This document shows positions 17,326 to 26,733 of a stretch of 64,000 bases of DNA, in pieces. Both the position numbers and the translations under genes were made by a program. The notes beneath the pieces were generated by a model. It saw nothing but the letters and a program-made list of their open reading frames with translations. It ran no database searches and was not told the DNA's origin. Source of the DNA: CAYSWV01 sp964434865. Its GTDB lineage: Bacteria > Cyanobacteriota > Cyanobacteriia > Thermostichales > Thermostichaceae. Each line of letters begins with the position of its first letter. The stretch's first letter is position 1. The DNA lies in contig CAYSWV010000007.1 of NCBI GenBank assembly GCA_964434865.1, positions 62,001 through 126,000 of the forward strand, read 5' to 3'.

Positions 17326-17535
17326 ATGAGGTTTGTCTCTACATTTTAACTATTCATAGATTTTAACTATTCATAGATTTNNNNNNNNNNNNNNNNNNNN
17401 NNNNNNNNNNNNNNNNNNNNNNNNNNNNNNNNNNNNNNNNNNNNNNNNNNNNNNNNNNNNNNNNNNNNNNNNNNNNNNNNATGAGGTTTGTCTCTACATT
17501 TTAACTATTCATAGATTTTAACTATTCATAGATTT
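17326..17535. repeat. Identical 55-bp sequence on both sides of a gap
   Basis: The 55 bases at 17326-17380 are identical to those at 17481-17535. Within each copy a shorter sequence containing TATTCATAG is itself repeated with a 17-bp period. The large repeat may be real or may be the overlap of two contig ends that were left unjoined. Confidence 0.85.
17381..17480. other. Scaffold gap (100 N)
   Basis: This is the second nominal 100-N gap. Its flanks are an exact 55-bp duplicate, a length often used as an assembler k-mer, so the true distance could be zero or negative. Confidence 0.95.
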
Positions 17536-17696
17536 ATGTTTGCAACCCGGTTAATCAGGCTTCCCCACTCTGCCAGTAGATGCCTAGCTAAATGCCATCG
17601 TTAGCCCCTCGCCCATTTTAAGATCCGTAATTCTCGCCATTCTCAAGAAACCAGTGATAATCTTGCTTAGAAGCAGGTGGTGAGGAAATTAGGGTC

Positions 17697-20099
17697 ATGA
17701 CTTATCAAAAGCGTGGAGGATCACTCAGTCCCGATCGGATCTCAGCTCCCAGTCGCTCTGAAGGACCGGCCCGAGCAGTGGCTCCCAGGGCATCACGCGC
17801 CCGCTTAAAGCAATCCCACCCTCCCCAAAGTCGGAAGCCTTCTCGTGCTAATCCCTTAGCTGCTTTGATCCCTTTGGTGATCTTAAGTGGGTTTGTTAGT
17901 GGTGGAGCCATTGCTTGGGTCTCAACTCAATCGGATGATCGGATTTCACAGTGGTTTGCCCAAGCCGCTTTACCTAGTTTTACCGTAGATCGGTTTGAAG
18001 CAAAGCTCACTCGCCTGACACCAGACAATACCACCTCCAACCCAGAACCCGCTCAGTCATCACCTTATGCGCTTGATCCCAGCGTGAGCCTCTCCTTTGT
18101 ACCCTCGATCATGTATCACGATGTGGTGGGCTACCGTAAACAGGTTTGGTTTGACACGACTACTGCTGAACTGCGCCAACATTTTGAAATGATCAAAGAG
18201 GCTGGTGTTACCCCCATTTCAATTGACGATCTCTATAACCACCTAGCATCTGGTGATCCGTTGCCTGACAAAGCCATTTTGCTAACGTTTGATGATGCCT
18301 ATTTGGGGCAATATGAACAGGCCTATCCTCTACTCAAGGAATATAACTATCCAGCTGCCTTTTTTGTCCAAACTGGATTTGTAGGTGTCAAAACCAGTAA
18401 AGATCATTTTACCTGGGAGCAAATGCGTGAAATGGAGCAGGAAGGGTTGGTGACGATTGCGGCTCATACGATTAACCACCCCCCTGATCTGCGGGAGCTA
18501 GATCCTGATCGATTGCAACGAGAACTTGAAGAATCTAAGCAAAAGCTTGAAGCTGAATTAGGTCGTGAAGTTCCCTACTTTGCTTATCCTACGGGCTATC
18601 GAGACGAGCGAGTCATGGAAGCCGTTGAGGCAGCAGGCTATCGTATGGCTTTCACTATGGATAAAGGCTTTACGGGGCAATCTTCTAACCTATTGGAAGT
18701 AAAACGATTTAACCAATTCAAGCTGACCGAAGCCCTGCTTGGGGCCCAGACCCTGAATCGCTCCACGCCTCCTACCTATGACTTGAAGGTAGATACCCCG
18801 CTTGATGTGAAAAAAGAAGTGATTGATCGGGTCCAGATGACCACCATTCGAGGCGGCCGACCGGCTACTGTTCATGCTGATCAGCGTTACAACGTTGGCA
18901 CGCTGATGAAACGTTATCAAGCGCCAGCTGGGATCAACGGTAGCTTTTTCTCGATTCCTTGGATTAATTCCAGCAGCAATGTCATGATTGGCCCCGTAAT
19001 GAGTGCTAACACTCGGACTTTTGTTCCAGGTCGGGAAGAGGATAATGAAGCGATCCGAGGCCGGCCACTCGTTTTGTTCAATGGTCATGAGATTAGTTTT
19101 ATTCCCTATGATCCGGATACCATGAATCAGCTTGAAGGCATTCAGGCGATTATGCCAGATGTAACGGATCTGTTTGTGGCTGGGGCTTGGTTAGTCAAAG
19201 ATGGACAACCTTTGAGTCGAGCCCAATTGAATTCGTTTAACTTAACCAGCGCGGCTGAATATCGACCTCGGGCCTTTTTTGGTATTGATGTTGAGGGTCA
19301 GGTTGTGTTGGGCACTACCGCTACCCACATCGACGCGACGATCTTGGCTCAATTATTACCGGAAACGGATATTCAGGAGGCGATCTTACTCGATTCCGGC
19401 TTTAGTACTTCGCTAGTGTACAAAGATGAGATCTTAGCAACGGGGCATGCCAGTGCTTCACAGCCTAGTCGACCTGTACCCCATGCGATTTTAACTTACG
19501 ATCTACCTGAATTGTGGGCTAGTGAAGACCAACCTGAAGCCAACCAGCCTGTGGATAAGCTAGAGCTGTTGATTGACCAAATCCCAGAGGCCTACCAGTC
19601 CGCTACTCGTCAAACCCTAAATGCAGTGTTAGCGGGCCGTTTGGTCCTGAATCGAGGTGATCGAGGTCCAGCTGTTACTGCGGTGCAACTAGCTTTAGGA
19701 CGGTTAGCTCGCAGTCGAGGTCAATATGATCTAATGCCCTCTGGCCCAGATGGTGTTTATGGTACAGAAGTGTCAACTGCTCTAGCTATATTGGGCTTTG
19801 GCGCAGATCCGCTACCCCAAACTACCCGTGACTCACCCTCACAACCTGTGGCTTCTTTAACTCGGACAACATCAGGTACTCAGGTTACGGATCCACAACC
19901 CACCCCATCTATTACACCCATTCAAACAATTGATGGCATCCTGTTGCAACGTGTATTGGATTCTTTCTCTGTGGCGCCGCCGTCTGTACTCGTTGATCAA
20001 CATGTCACTCGCCAGTTCACTGATCTGAACCAGAAGCCCACTCGTAAGATGACTCAGCAAGTTAGAGCCATTGACTCGGATCAGACCCTACTAAACTAG
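17697..20099 (+). CDS. Membrane-anchored polysaccharide deacetylase/phosphodiester glycosidase fusion
   Basis: The 800-residue protein has a basic cytoplasmic tail, one transmembrane helix at about 53-76, and three outer domains. Residues about 135-315 are a polysaccharide deacetylase (YHDVVG, TFDDAY near 197, PTGYRDE near 295). Residues about 378-600 are an NAGPA-type phosphodiester glycosidase domain (GGRPATVHAD, INGSFFS, LLDSGFST). Residues about 650-700 look like a degenerate peptidoglycan-binding repeat (LNRGDRGPAVTAVQLAL). It probably trims peptidoglycan or exopolysaccharide at the cell surface. The ATG at 17697 is preceded by a GAGG ribosome-binding site. No partner genes are adjacent. 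Confidence 0.85.
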   Translation: MTYQKRGGSLSPDRISAPSRSEGPARAVAPRASRARLKQSHPPQSRKPSRANPLAALIPLVILSGFVSGGAIAWVSTQSDDRISQWFAQAALPSFTVDRFEAKLTRLTPDNTTSNPEPAQSSPYALDPSVSLSFVPSIMYHDVVGYRKQVWFDTTTAELRQHFEMIKEAGVTPISIDDLYNHLASGDPLPDKAILLTFDDAYLGQYEQAYPLLKEYNYPAAFFVQTGFVGVKTSKDHFTWEQMREMEQEGLVTIAAHTINHPPDLRELDPDRLQRELEESKQKLEAELGREVPYFAYPTGYRDERVMEAVEAAGYRMAFTMDKGFTGQSSNLLEVKRFNQFKLTEALLGAQTLNRSTPPTYDLKVDTPLDVKKEVIDRVQMTTIRGGRPATVHADQRYNVGTLMKRYQAPAGINGSFFSIPWINSSSNVMIGPVMSANTRTFVPGREEDNEAIRGRPLVLFNGHEISFIPYDPDTMNQLEGIQAIMPDVTDLFVAGAWLVKDGQPLSRAQLNSFNLTSAAEYRPRAFFGIDVEGQVVLGTTATHIDATILAQLLPETDIQEAILLDSGFSTSLVYKDEILATGHASASQPSRPVPHAILTYDLPELWASEDQPEANQPVDKLELLIDQIPEAYQSATRQTLNAVLAGRLVLNRGDRGPAVTAVQLALGRLARSRGQYDLMPSGPDGVYGTEVSTALAILGFGADPLPQTTRDSPSQPVASLTRTTSGTQVTDPQPTPSITPIQTIDGILLQRVLDSFSVAPPSVLVDQHVTRQFTDLNQKPTRKMTQQVRAIDSDQTLLN

Positions 20100-20151
20100 A
20101 ATAAATTGAGGATCAGGCAAAGGGAGTTATAGATAGCTTCAGACAAGCTGA

Positions 20152-20478
20152 TTAAGGGGATTGCTCGGATCGAGTGCGCCGTCTCCTACGATAAGATCTT
20201 AATGAAAACCATGAGGACAGACTGAAAAAAAGCGTTAACCCCTCAAAGACAAGCCAGGAGCTAAGCGTATTACTGTCTTCCTGCAAAGCAGCACAGTTAG
20301 AAAGGATACAATCTAGAGCTATTAGATTTAAGGCAATGAATAGTAATGAGACCCCACCACTTAAGAGGCCTGCACCTAGCAGATAATGATCAGGATCAGT
20401 CAGAAATGAGAACAAACGGGATTGCTTTTCAACAAAAGTATTGACCTCTTGCTTCACTTGATCTAAGTCCTGATTCAT
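20152..20478 (-). CDS. Small two-helix membrane protein of unknown function
   Basis: The 108-residue product has an amphipathic N-terminus (DQVKQEVNTFVEKQSRL), two hydrophobic helices (about 34-55 and 71-91) separated by a loop with two cysteines, and an arginine-rich C-terminus (RSYRRRRRTRSE). The positive-inside rule places both ends in the cytoplasm. I recognise no family. It is convergent with the upstream surface enzyme and divergent from the MerR regulator, with a 133-bp shared promoter region to that gene. Confidence 0.7.
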   Translation of the reverse strand: MNQDLDQVKQEVNTFVEKQSRLFSFLTDPDHYLLGAGLLSGGVSLLFIALNLIALDCILSNCAALQEDSNTLSSWLVFEGLTLFFSLSSWFSLRSYRRRRRTRSEQSP

Positions 20479-20611
20479 TGATATCTCCTAGCTAGAGCCA
20501 TACCTATTCAGGTTATCTACTTAAGGTTATCTACGTTTAGCATTATTGAGTAAAGTGAAACCGTCGTCATCAATACCTTACTTAGGGAAAGCACTGAATT
20601 GGGATGGTCTA

Positions 20612-21064
20612 ATGAAACTAAAACCACAAAACCGGGTATCAACTGGATTGAGTTCGAATCCCCAGCAGCTGAAGATTGGAGAAATCAGCCATAAGAGCGG
20701 CGTCTCGGTCAAAACTATCCGATATTATGAAGACATTGGCTTGATCAGGTCCTCAAGTCGAACTGAAGGTGGCTTTCGCTTATTTTCACTAGATGTGTTA
20801 CCGAGGCTCAACTTTATTAAACAAACGCAGACTTTGGGCTTTAGCTTGGAGGAGATCAAGACGATTCTTTCTATTCATGACCAAGGAAAGCTACCCTGCG
20901 ATGCAGTAAGGGTTCAGATTCAACAGAAGATCGAGCACATCAATCAACAAATCAGTCAGCTACAACTTTTAAAGAACCAACTGCTATCACTGACTCAAGT
21001 ATCTACTCATCCAACTCAGTCGCAAGACGGCATTATTTGCCCCATATTACAAGCTCTTGAGTAA
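20612..21064 (+). CDS. MerR-family regulator, heavy-metal-type
   Basis: The protein (150 residues from the ATG at 20612) has the MerR helix-turn-helix (LKIGEISHKSGVSVKTIRYY, EDIGLI) and a long dimerisation helix. Two cysteines sit where metal-sensing MerR proteins hold theirs: one before the helix (LPCDAV) and one near the C-terminus (IICPIL), which suggests a metal or thiol sensor. A TTG at 20546 would add 22 residues, but it has no ribosome-binding site. The adjacent K+ channel and small membrane protein are not obvious metal exporters, so the target is unknown. Confidence 0.85.
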   Translation: MKLKPQNRVSTGLSSNPQQLKIGEISHKSGVSVKTIRYYEDIGLIRSSSRTEGGFRLFSLDVLPRLNFIKQTQTLGFSLEEIKTILSIHDQGKLPCDAVRVQIQQKIEHINQQISQLQLLKNQLLSLTQVSTHPTQSQDGIICPILQALE

Positions 21065-21087
21065 TCTTTTGCCAAATCGCAACGCTT

Positions 21088-22164
21088 CTAGGGGTTTGGT
21101 CGCAAATATTTGGGTGGGCGTAAGGAACGATCCTTTAGTGGGCTCAAGAATTGATTAAGGCGACGTAGTTGTTCAGCTGTTCCCATACAAATCAGGTGAT
21201 CTTGGGGATGCAGTTGAATATCTCCTGTAGGCCCCCCAATCAAAAGTCCATTGGCGCGGCGAATAGCCAGCACTAGTACCCCTGAGGCTGCCTTCAATTG
21301 GGCCTCGCTCAAGGTTTGCCCGACCCAAGGACAGCTTTCGGGATCAATCAAGAACTCTTCCATATAAAGCGATCGGTTACTGCCTGAGAGAATACCATCC
21401 ACAAAATCCATTACTTGCGGACGTAATGCAGCCGCCGCCATCCGCCGCCCTCCAGTGATATAGGGAGAAATGACGACATCTGCACCTCCCCGTTGGAGTT
21501 TTTTCAAGGCATCTTCTGTATTGGCCCGAGCAATAGCTCGCATCTGAGGATTCAAAGTCTTAGCTGAGATCATAATATACAAATTGTCAGCATCTGAAGG
21601 TAGAGCGGCAATGATGCAGGCGGCTCGGTCAATACCCGCTTGGGTTAAGGTTTCATCAAGAGTAGCATCCCCTTGAAAAGTCGTATAGCCCAGCTGTTCA
21701 GCTATTTCAATCGGATTACTATGAAGATCGACAACAATAAACGGTACTTCTTCAGAAATAAATTCCAAGGCAATTTGTTGGCCCATGCGACCAAAGCCAC
21801 AGATAATATAGTGTTGGGAAAGTTGGCTGATCACGTATCGTTGCTGTCTGAGTCGAAAACCTTGCTGAAAGTAACCTTGAATGAGCGCATCTGTAAAGCG
21901 ATTTACAATATAACCGATACTCACTATTCCCATCAAGATCAAGACAATCGTGAACAGGCGTCCTGCCCAACTGAGTGGCTGAACTTCTGTAAACCCCACT
22001 GTGGAGAGGGTAATGATGGTCATGTAAGCGGAATCGATCCAGGACCACTGCTCAATTAGACGGTATCCAATGGTTCCCGTGAGCGTGATCCCAACCAGAA
22101 TCAAGACGCCAAGAGTTAACTCTGCTCGAATACGCTGATAAGCTGTCAGGCGTCTAAATGACAT
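21088..22164 (-). CDS. Two-TM potassium channel with RCK domain
   Basis: The 358-residue protein has TM1 (about 16-36), a pore loop with selectivity filter TVGFTE (instead of the classical TVGYGD), TM2 (about 68-90), then a TrkA-N/RCK domain (YIICGFGRMGQQIALEF, GDATLDETL) and a TrkA-C domain at the C-terminus. The RCK domain usually gates such channels in response to nucleotides or calcium. TVGFTE-type filters are found in this bacterial subfamily, so this is not a loss of function. It is convergent with merR and probably expressed alone. Confidence 0.9.
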   Translation of the reverse strand: MSFRRLTAYQRIRAELTLGVLILVGITLTGTIGYRLIEQWSWIDSAYMTIITLSTVGFTEVQPLSWAGRLFTIVLILMGIVSIGYIVNRFTDALIQGYFQQGFRLRQQRYVISQLSQHYIICGFGRMGQQIALEFISEEVPFIVVDLHSNPIEIAEQLGYTTFQGDATLDETLTQAGIDRAACIIAALPSDADNLYIMISAKTLNPQMRAIARANTEDALKKLQRGGADVVISPYITGGRRMAAAALRPQVMDFVDGILSGSNRSLYMEEFLIDPESCPWVGQTLSEAQLKAASGVLVLAIRRANGLLIGGPTGDIQLHPQDHLICMGTAEQLRRLNQFLSPLKDRSLRPPKYLRPNP

Positions 22165-22382
22165 AGACTGCTGAGCCTTAGATGAAGGATGATCACATCA
22201 AGCCAATGGTCCTGATTCTAACGGCTCTAGATACGTAAGATAGGAGATCTTCAGCACTATCCATGCGAGGAGTCATTGACCCAGCCCAATTGACCTAGTC
22301 GGCCTGAGCAGCAAGACTTCAACTTCATCGGTTCTCTTTAAAATAGCTTGATTCAATTTGGTTCACCGGCTTGGTCCTACCC

Positions 22383-23102
22383 CTAACTGGTTTGCCATAC
22401 CGGTCGAGTCACCATGGATTTGAGAGGTTGTTCAGGAGTTGTCTTCTCTGGCTTATCTCCAGACAAATACTGAGATGTAATGGCCTTTATGGTTTCGTAG
22501 ACAAATGGCTTGGTTGTAAATTGAGTGGCTCCAGTGATTTTGGCCCGGGCCCGATCGACGATAGTGTCTCGACTGGTAACAATAATAATGGGTGTAGCCT
22601 TGAACTGAGAAATACGACGAATCTGGCTGCAGAGTTCGTACCCATTCAGAACATCCATAATGAGATCTAGAAAAATAAGGTCAGGTTTCTTCTCCACCAC
22701 ATTTGAAAGAGCCTCAATAGACTTAGAGATATGACAATAATGATAGCCGAGGGTCTGGATCATTTGACCCATGCGGTCTCCCTCTAGCTGACTATCTTCG
22801 ACGTACAGGATGGTGGAGCGCTGTTGAGGTTGATTCACATTGGCAGCAGCAATTTTGTCAAGCTTCTCTACTAAGTCGGGTTGGTGCACTTGATGCCAAA
22901 CTTCTGGTTGCTCCTGATTCAGAATAACTGTGGTGACCCGGTTATCTAGACAAGCACGACTAAATTGACAAGCTGACTGCAGCTGTGTGAACGTTTTGGA
23001 GAAGGTATAGAAGTTACCTTGATACTTCAGAACTTGCTTAGTCCCTGATGAGGTTTTCACAGTGAACGCTTGTTCAATATCATGCAAGTCTAAAATCAAC
23101 AT
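22383..23102 (-). CDS. Response regulator with a unique N-terminal domain
   Basis: Residues about 96-215 are a receiver domain: acid pair in YVEDSQ, phospho-acceptor in LIFLDLIM, threonine/serine in IVTSRD and lysine in TTKPFV. The first 95 residues form a separate domain (LILDLHDIEQAFTV, LQSACQFSRACLDNRVTTVIL) of the kind seen in cyanobacterial PixG/PilG-like proteins, but it lacks a DNA-binding region. The C-terminal tail is proline- and lysine-rich. It is not next to a kinase gene; the chemosensory operon at 40 kb and the CheA at 60 kb are possible partners. Confidence 0.82.
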   Translation of the reverse strand: MLILDLHDIEQAFTVKTSSGTKQVLKYQGNFYTFSKTFTQLQSACQFSRACLDNRVTTVILNQEQPEVWHQVHQPDLVEKLDKIAAANVNQPQQRSTILYVEDSQLEGDRMGQMIQTLGYHYCHISKSIEALSNVVEKKPDLIFLDLIMDVLNGYELCSQIRRISQFKATPIIIVTSRDTIVDRARAKITGATQFTTKPFVYETIKAITSQYLSGDKPEKTTPEQPLKSMVTRPVWQTS

Positions 23103-23422
23103 TCCGGGTACCTGTGGTAGAAACTGTCAAGCTCAATACATCTACCATAGTAATGATTTACACAACTTAAGGTGAAAGCAAAATAGCTTAAAGTTACTTC
23201 CCTAAATGGCGTACCAGTTTGAGTGATCTGGGTTGGTATTGCACAGTTTGCGGAAAATAATGACCTGAATAGCTGACTAAGTGACTTTTTAACTTGTATA
23301 AGTATCTGAGTGGTCTATGTTGCTTTCAAATGAGTAGAGACCTGATGTGCTCCAACTGCGGTTGAGGTTCTCCTCGATTGACCTAGATCTAGAGTGCCCA
23401 ACGGGCGTTAGAGCACTTGATT
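23103..23422. other. Intergenic region upstream of the response regulator
   Basis: About 320 bp with no recognisable gene. It carries the promoter of the leftward response regulator and, at its right end, a hairpin beyond the por stop codon. TACC-rich palindromic patches at the left end are too weak to name. Confidence 0.6.
23393..23417 (-). terminator. Hairpin just after por
   Basis: On the minus strand AGTGCTC-T-AAC pairs with GTTGGGCACT around a GCCC loop (ten pairs, one bulge, one G-U). It begins six bases after the por stop. There is no T-tract, so termination is probable but not certain. Confidence 0.5.
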
Positions 23423-24388
23423 CTAAGCTAAACCTACGAGCTTGGCACTGATATCCCACAAGCGGCTAGCCTTCTTATCATCTTCAGCTTCGTTGGAAAC
23501 TTCTTGGATAAAGGCTTCTCGATCCTTCTGTTGCCGATTGCCCCAACTCCAGTAAACCCCTGAACGCTTATAAGCTGGATCCATCACAACCTCAGCGACG
23601 CGTTTACCTGCAAGTTCTTCTGAGACATAGCCACCTGTAATGTACTTTTGAAAGAGTGGGAAGAGAACTTGAAATAGACGAAAGTGCTCCCGAAAGAGCC
23701 CGGTTGTGGCCACACAGCCAGGATATAGTGAACTAAAGGTGATCCCGGTAGATTCATGAAAGCGCCGATGCAACTCTCTCATGGTTAAGATATTACAAAC
23801 CTTGCTATCTTTATAAGCTTTAACGCCATTGAAGGTTTTGCCATCGATCATGGTTTCAGGAGCTTTAAAGCCAGATTCTAAGCCTTTTAAGTCACCTAGA
23901 TCAGGCTGCGGTGGAATTTTACCCCCTAGTTCTTTGGGATTGTGAGTTACCGTTCCTAAAATGACCAATCTGCGATCAGGAGCTGGTGAATGTTTCAAGT
24001 CTTCTAGCAATAAGTTACATAAAAGAAAGTGCCCTAAGTGATTGGTGCCTACACTCAGTTCAAAGCCTTCAACCGTGCGTTGGGGGGTCTTGGCTAAAGG
24101 TGTGTAGATAGCAGCATTACAAACCAACGCATCTAACGATTGGCCACTTTCATGAAATTGCTTAACAAAGTCTCGCACACTATCTAAACATGCCAGATCG
24201 AGGTGCATCACGGTATAGTTCTCAGGGGGCATCTGCAGGGATTGAGCAGCTTGATGAGCCTTTAACAAATTCCGACAGGCCATAATCACATGCCACTGTC
24301 CCGTTTGAGCCAGTGCATTTGCCGCATGTAACCCAACGCCTGAGGATGCTCCTGTGACGATCGCGGTTTGTTTTTGTTGGTGTTCCAT
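23423..24388 (-). CDS. por: Light-dependent protochlorophyllide reductase
   Basis: LPOR reduces protochlorophyllide to chlorophyllide using NADPH and light. The 321-residue protein starts with the NADPH-binding TGASSGVGLHAANAL, and has the NAAIY motif and the catalytic YxxxK (AYKDSK). VCNILTMRELHRRFHE and YPGCVATTGLF are LPOR hallmarks. I start at the ATG at 24388, which gives the usual short leader; in-frame starts at 24400 and 24448 would add 4 or 20 residues with no clear ribosome-binding site. The gene stands alone, as is usual in cyanobacteria, and a hairpin follows it. Confidence 0.95.
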   Translation of the reverse strand: MEHQQKQTAIVTGASSGVGLHAANALAQTGQWHVIMACRNLLKAHQAAQSLQMPPENYTVMHLDLACLDSVRDFVKQFHESGQSLDALVCNAAIYTPLAKTPQRTVEGFELSVGTNHLGHFLLCNLLLEDLKHSPAPDRRLVILGTVTHNPKELGGKIPPQPDLGDLKGLESGFKAPETMIDGKTFNGVKAYKDSKVCNILTMRELHRRFHESTGITFSSLYPGCVATTGLFREHFRLFQVLFPLFQKYITGGYVSEELAGKRVAEVVMDPAYKRSGVYWSWGNRQQKDREAFIQEVSNEAEDDKKASRLWDISAKLVGLA

Positions 24389-24616
24389 CTCTGTTTCCAT
24401 CACTGTGTCGTAAACGGATATGACGCCTGTATTAAGATCACACCGCATTATGTCTCAGATTCTCATAGCCTGAGATAAAGCTTCATATATTGCAGCATAG
24501 TCAGATGCCAAGACGGTTCATTGAGGGGTAAATAGGCCAGTCGTCAATCATTAATCATTAGGCCATTCATCGATCAATAGCCACCTCATCTAAGCCCATG
24601 GCGAGACATTGAAATC

Positions 24617-25540
24617 TTAAGGTAGCTCTACAGAGGTAGGTTTCGAAGCATGGATCAAGCCCCAACCCAGTTTCTCACGCAGAATTCGGAAAAATTCAGG
24701 GCGTTTTAATCGAACCAAATAGGTCATAAAGTCTGATCGTTCAACTTCTATCTGATCTTCCTGTGTAATATAACACCCAGCATTTCCATCCACCACCAAC
24801 ACAACTGGCTGCTTAAGTACCGGTGAGATCACTACTTTTTGGTTGTCTTCAAACACGAGTGCTCGTGAGGCTAAAGAATGAGGGCAAATCGGAATGAGTT
24901 GGAGCACAGGAACTCCAGGTGTAACAACGGGTCCTCCAGCAGAAAGAGCGTAAGCGGTTGATCCTGTAGGGGTTGCAATAATGATGCCATCGGCAGCAAC
25001 ATCAAGCGGTGAGTGGTTCCCAATCACAACTTCAAAATGGCACATACTGGTCAGAGGCTCTCGATGCAGCACCATTTCATTGAGACACAGGACTTCCCAG
25101 CGCAGATCACCATCTCTAAGCACACTGACTCGTATCATACTACGAGGTTCTATGATGTAGTCCCCTTGCAGCACCTGAGCAACCGCGTCGTCCAGTTGGT
25201 TTAAGTAGGTCTCGGTCAAAAAGCCTAAGTGCCCTGTATTAATACTCAATAGCGGAATGCCTTGAGGGGCGACTTGTCGTGCAGCAGCAAGAACCGTCCC
25301 ATCTCCCCCTAATACAACAGCAAATTTCATTTTTTCATCAAAGTGAGGGGGGGCCAATCCATCAATTGGAGAATGACAGATCGGGCTGGTTGGGCGAGCA
25401 AAACCTAAAATGCCTCCCCATGTTGGTGATGTCACCACTTCCCAATCTTTAGCTTCTAACTGCTCTACTAATTGGTCTTTAGCACGGCAAGCAGCGGGTT
25501 TGATATCGTTAAATAAGATCCCAGCTTTGGACCTAGTCAT
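24617..25540 (-). CDS. nadK: NAD kinase
   Basis: The enzyme phosphorylates NAD to NADP. The 307-residue protein has the catalytic GGDGTVLAAAR motif, NTGHLGFLTE and the C-terminal GSTAYALSAGGP substrate motif. The ATG at 25540 begins MTRSKAGILFND, matching family starts; the longer frame from 25597 adds an unconserved leader. It is divergent from a peroxiredoxin-like gene with about 140 bp between them. Cyanobacteria usually have two NAD kinases; which this is cannot be settled here. Confidence 0.93.
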   Translation of the reverse strand: MTRSKAGILFNDIKPAACRAKDQLVEQLEAKDWEVVTSPTWGGILGFARPTSPICHSPIDGLAPPHFDEKMKFAVVLGGDGTVLAAARQVAPQGIPLLSINTGHLGFLTETYLNQLDDAVAQVLQGDYIIEPRSMIRVSVLRDGDLRWEVLCLNEMVLHREPLTSMCHFEVVIGNHSPLDVAADGIIIATPTGSTAYALSAGGPVVTPGVPVLQLIPICPHSLASRALVFEDNQKVVISPVLKQPVVLVVDGNAGCYITQEDQIEVERSDFMTYLVRLKRPEFFRILREKLGWGLIHASKPTSVELP

Positions 25541-25617
25541 CGAACTTTTAACACGTAATGGCTTCCAAACTGTAGCAAAATACGGAAAAGCTCTCAAAGT
25601 CTTTTTGGGTTCTTACT

Positions 25618-25641
25618 AGCCTAACTGGTCAGCCTAACTGG
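25618..25641. repeat. 13-bp tandem duplication
   Basis: AGCCTAACTGG occurs twice with a 13-bp period in the divergent promoter region between nadK and the peroxiredoxin-like gene. Confidence 0.75.
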
Positions 25642-25681
25642 ATAGATTGAGCCCCTTTTTAATCCATGCCCTGTGTACTTT

Positions 25682-26506
25682 ATGCGTCCTTATCAGATTA
25701 TTAGTCAAACCCAACGCCAACGAGTCAGTGATGGCTTGATCCAGCCAATTATGGCAGGATGTGAATCGGCTCTCCAGTGTCTAATTATCATCTGGCCCCA
25801 ATTAGGTGATTTCGACAGTCTTGAATATGCCTGGTGGATTCATCGATATCTGGAGCAAGATCCTCTCGATACTGTAGCGATTCGAGCCGTAGGGATTGGC
25901 AATCGAGCAACAGGTCATCAGTTTTGCCAGTACACGGGCTTTCCTGAACAGTGGCTATTTGTTGATCCAATGGCCGAGATCCATACTCAACTGCATCTCT
26001 ATCCTGGCTTGAGAATCAAGCTACCCGGATTGTCAAAAGGTCAAAATGCCTGGCTCAATCTGATGTTGATGTGCGCTGGGATCGGTAGTCCTGGCACTTT
26101 AGCAGAGGTTTTACGAGGGTATACTGGTGATCGGCAAGCCCCACAACTGATTCAGGATGAGGAGTCGATCAAAGCAGGCCCTCTACCTCAGCTTCAAGGC
26201 TCTTTTTTTCAATGGGCTGGGGGCCGTGGGTTTCAACGCCCATTTGAATTGGCAACATTGCGGCTTAGAAACATGACCGAAGTTCTGAGTCATTGGCAAA
26301 CCTATGTGCCTGATGCTCAGTATTTAACCCAGCGAGGCGGCACCTTTTTGTTTGATCAGCAAGGGACATTACTTTACGAACACCGAGATCCAGGAATCCT
26401 AGGGTTTGCCGCTACCATGCACTACCCTCTCACCTTTCTCCAGAAGTCGACCCCGCTTTCAGACGTCAAGGAGACAGTTGGCATTGAGACCAGGCCTGAA
26501 CTGTAG
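25682..26506 (+). CDS. Peroxiredoxin-like (AhpC/TSA_2) family protein
   Basis: The 274-residue protein matches the cyanobacterial peroxiredoxin-like family: WPQLGDFDSLEYAWW, AVGIGNRATGHQFCQYTGF, and the late RGGTFLFDQQGTLLYEHRDPGILGFA, a thioredoxin-fold strand block. The nearest cysteines to the expected peroxidatic position are C27 and C33; whether either is catalytic cannot be decided. The ATG at 25682 is preferred over a GTG three codons upstream, but no ribosome-binding site decides it. Homologues are usually annotated AhpC/TSA and tend to be conserved in cyanobacteria with unknown substrate. Confidence 0.8.
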   Translation: MRPYQIISQTQRQRVSDGLIQPIMAGCESALQCLIIIWPQLGDFDSLEYAWWIHRYLEQDPLDTVAIRAVGIGNRATGHQFCQYTGFPEQWLFVDPMAEIHTQLHLYPGLRIKLPGLSKGQNAWLNLMLMCAGIGSPGTLAEVLRGYTGDRQAPQLIQDEESIKAGPLPQLQGSFFQWAGGRGFQRPFELATLRLRNMTEVLSHWQTYVPDAQYLTQRGGTFLFDQQGTLLYEHRDPGILGFAATMHYPLTFLQKSTPLSDVKETVGIETRPEL

Positions 26507-26733
26507 CTAGGGCCTAATTCAATAGAGTTCAAACCTACTACAGGTAGGGAGTCTTTAGCTTTGATCATGGTTAGACATTGTTATCTTAACTTGACCTTAA
26601 CCCTGAACTGAAGAGGGAGGATACCACTGGTCAGGTGAGCACTAACCTACTCTTTGCTTTTGATTATGGTGGCTGCTAATAGCCTTCAAAATCAGTAGCT
26701 ACCTCACCAATAGCATCCTTCCTGGATTGATGC

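Larger units (their letters stand above)
16704..17696. other. 993-bp intergenic region with repeats and a gap
   Basis: This AT-rich region separates the leftward PAP operon from a rightward surface-enzyme gene and must hold both promoters. It includes the second scaffold gap and its flanking repeats. No RNA gene or plausible small protein was recognised. Confidence 0.7.

Noticed and set aside
20640..20690. GTTCGAATCCCC resembling a tRNA T-loop
   Set aside because: It lies in the coding sequence of the MerR regulator, and no acceptor, D or anticodon stems can be drawn around it.
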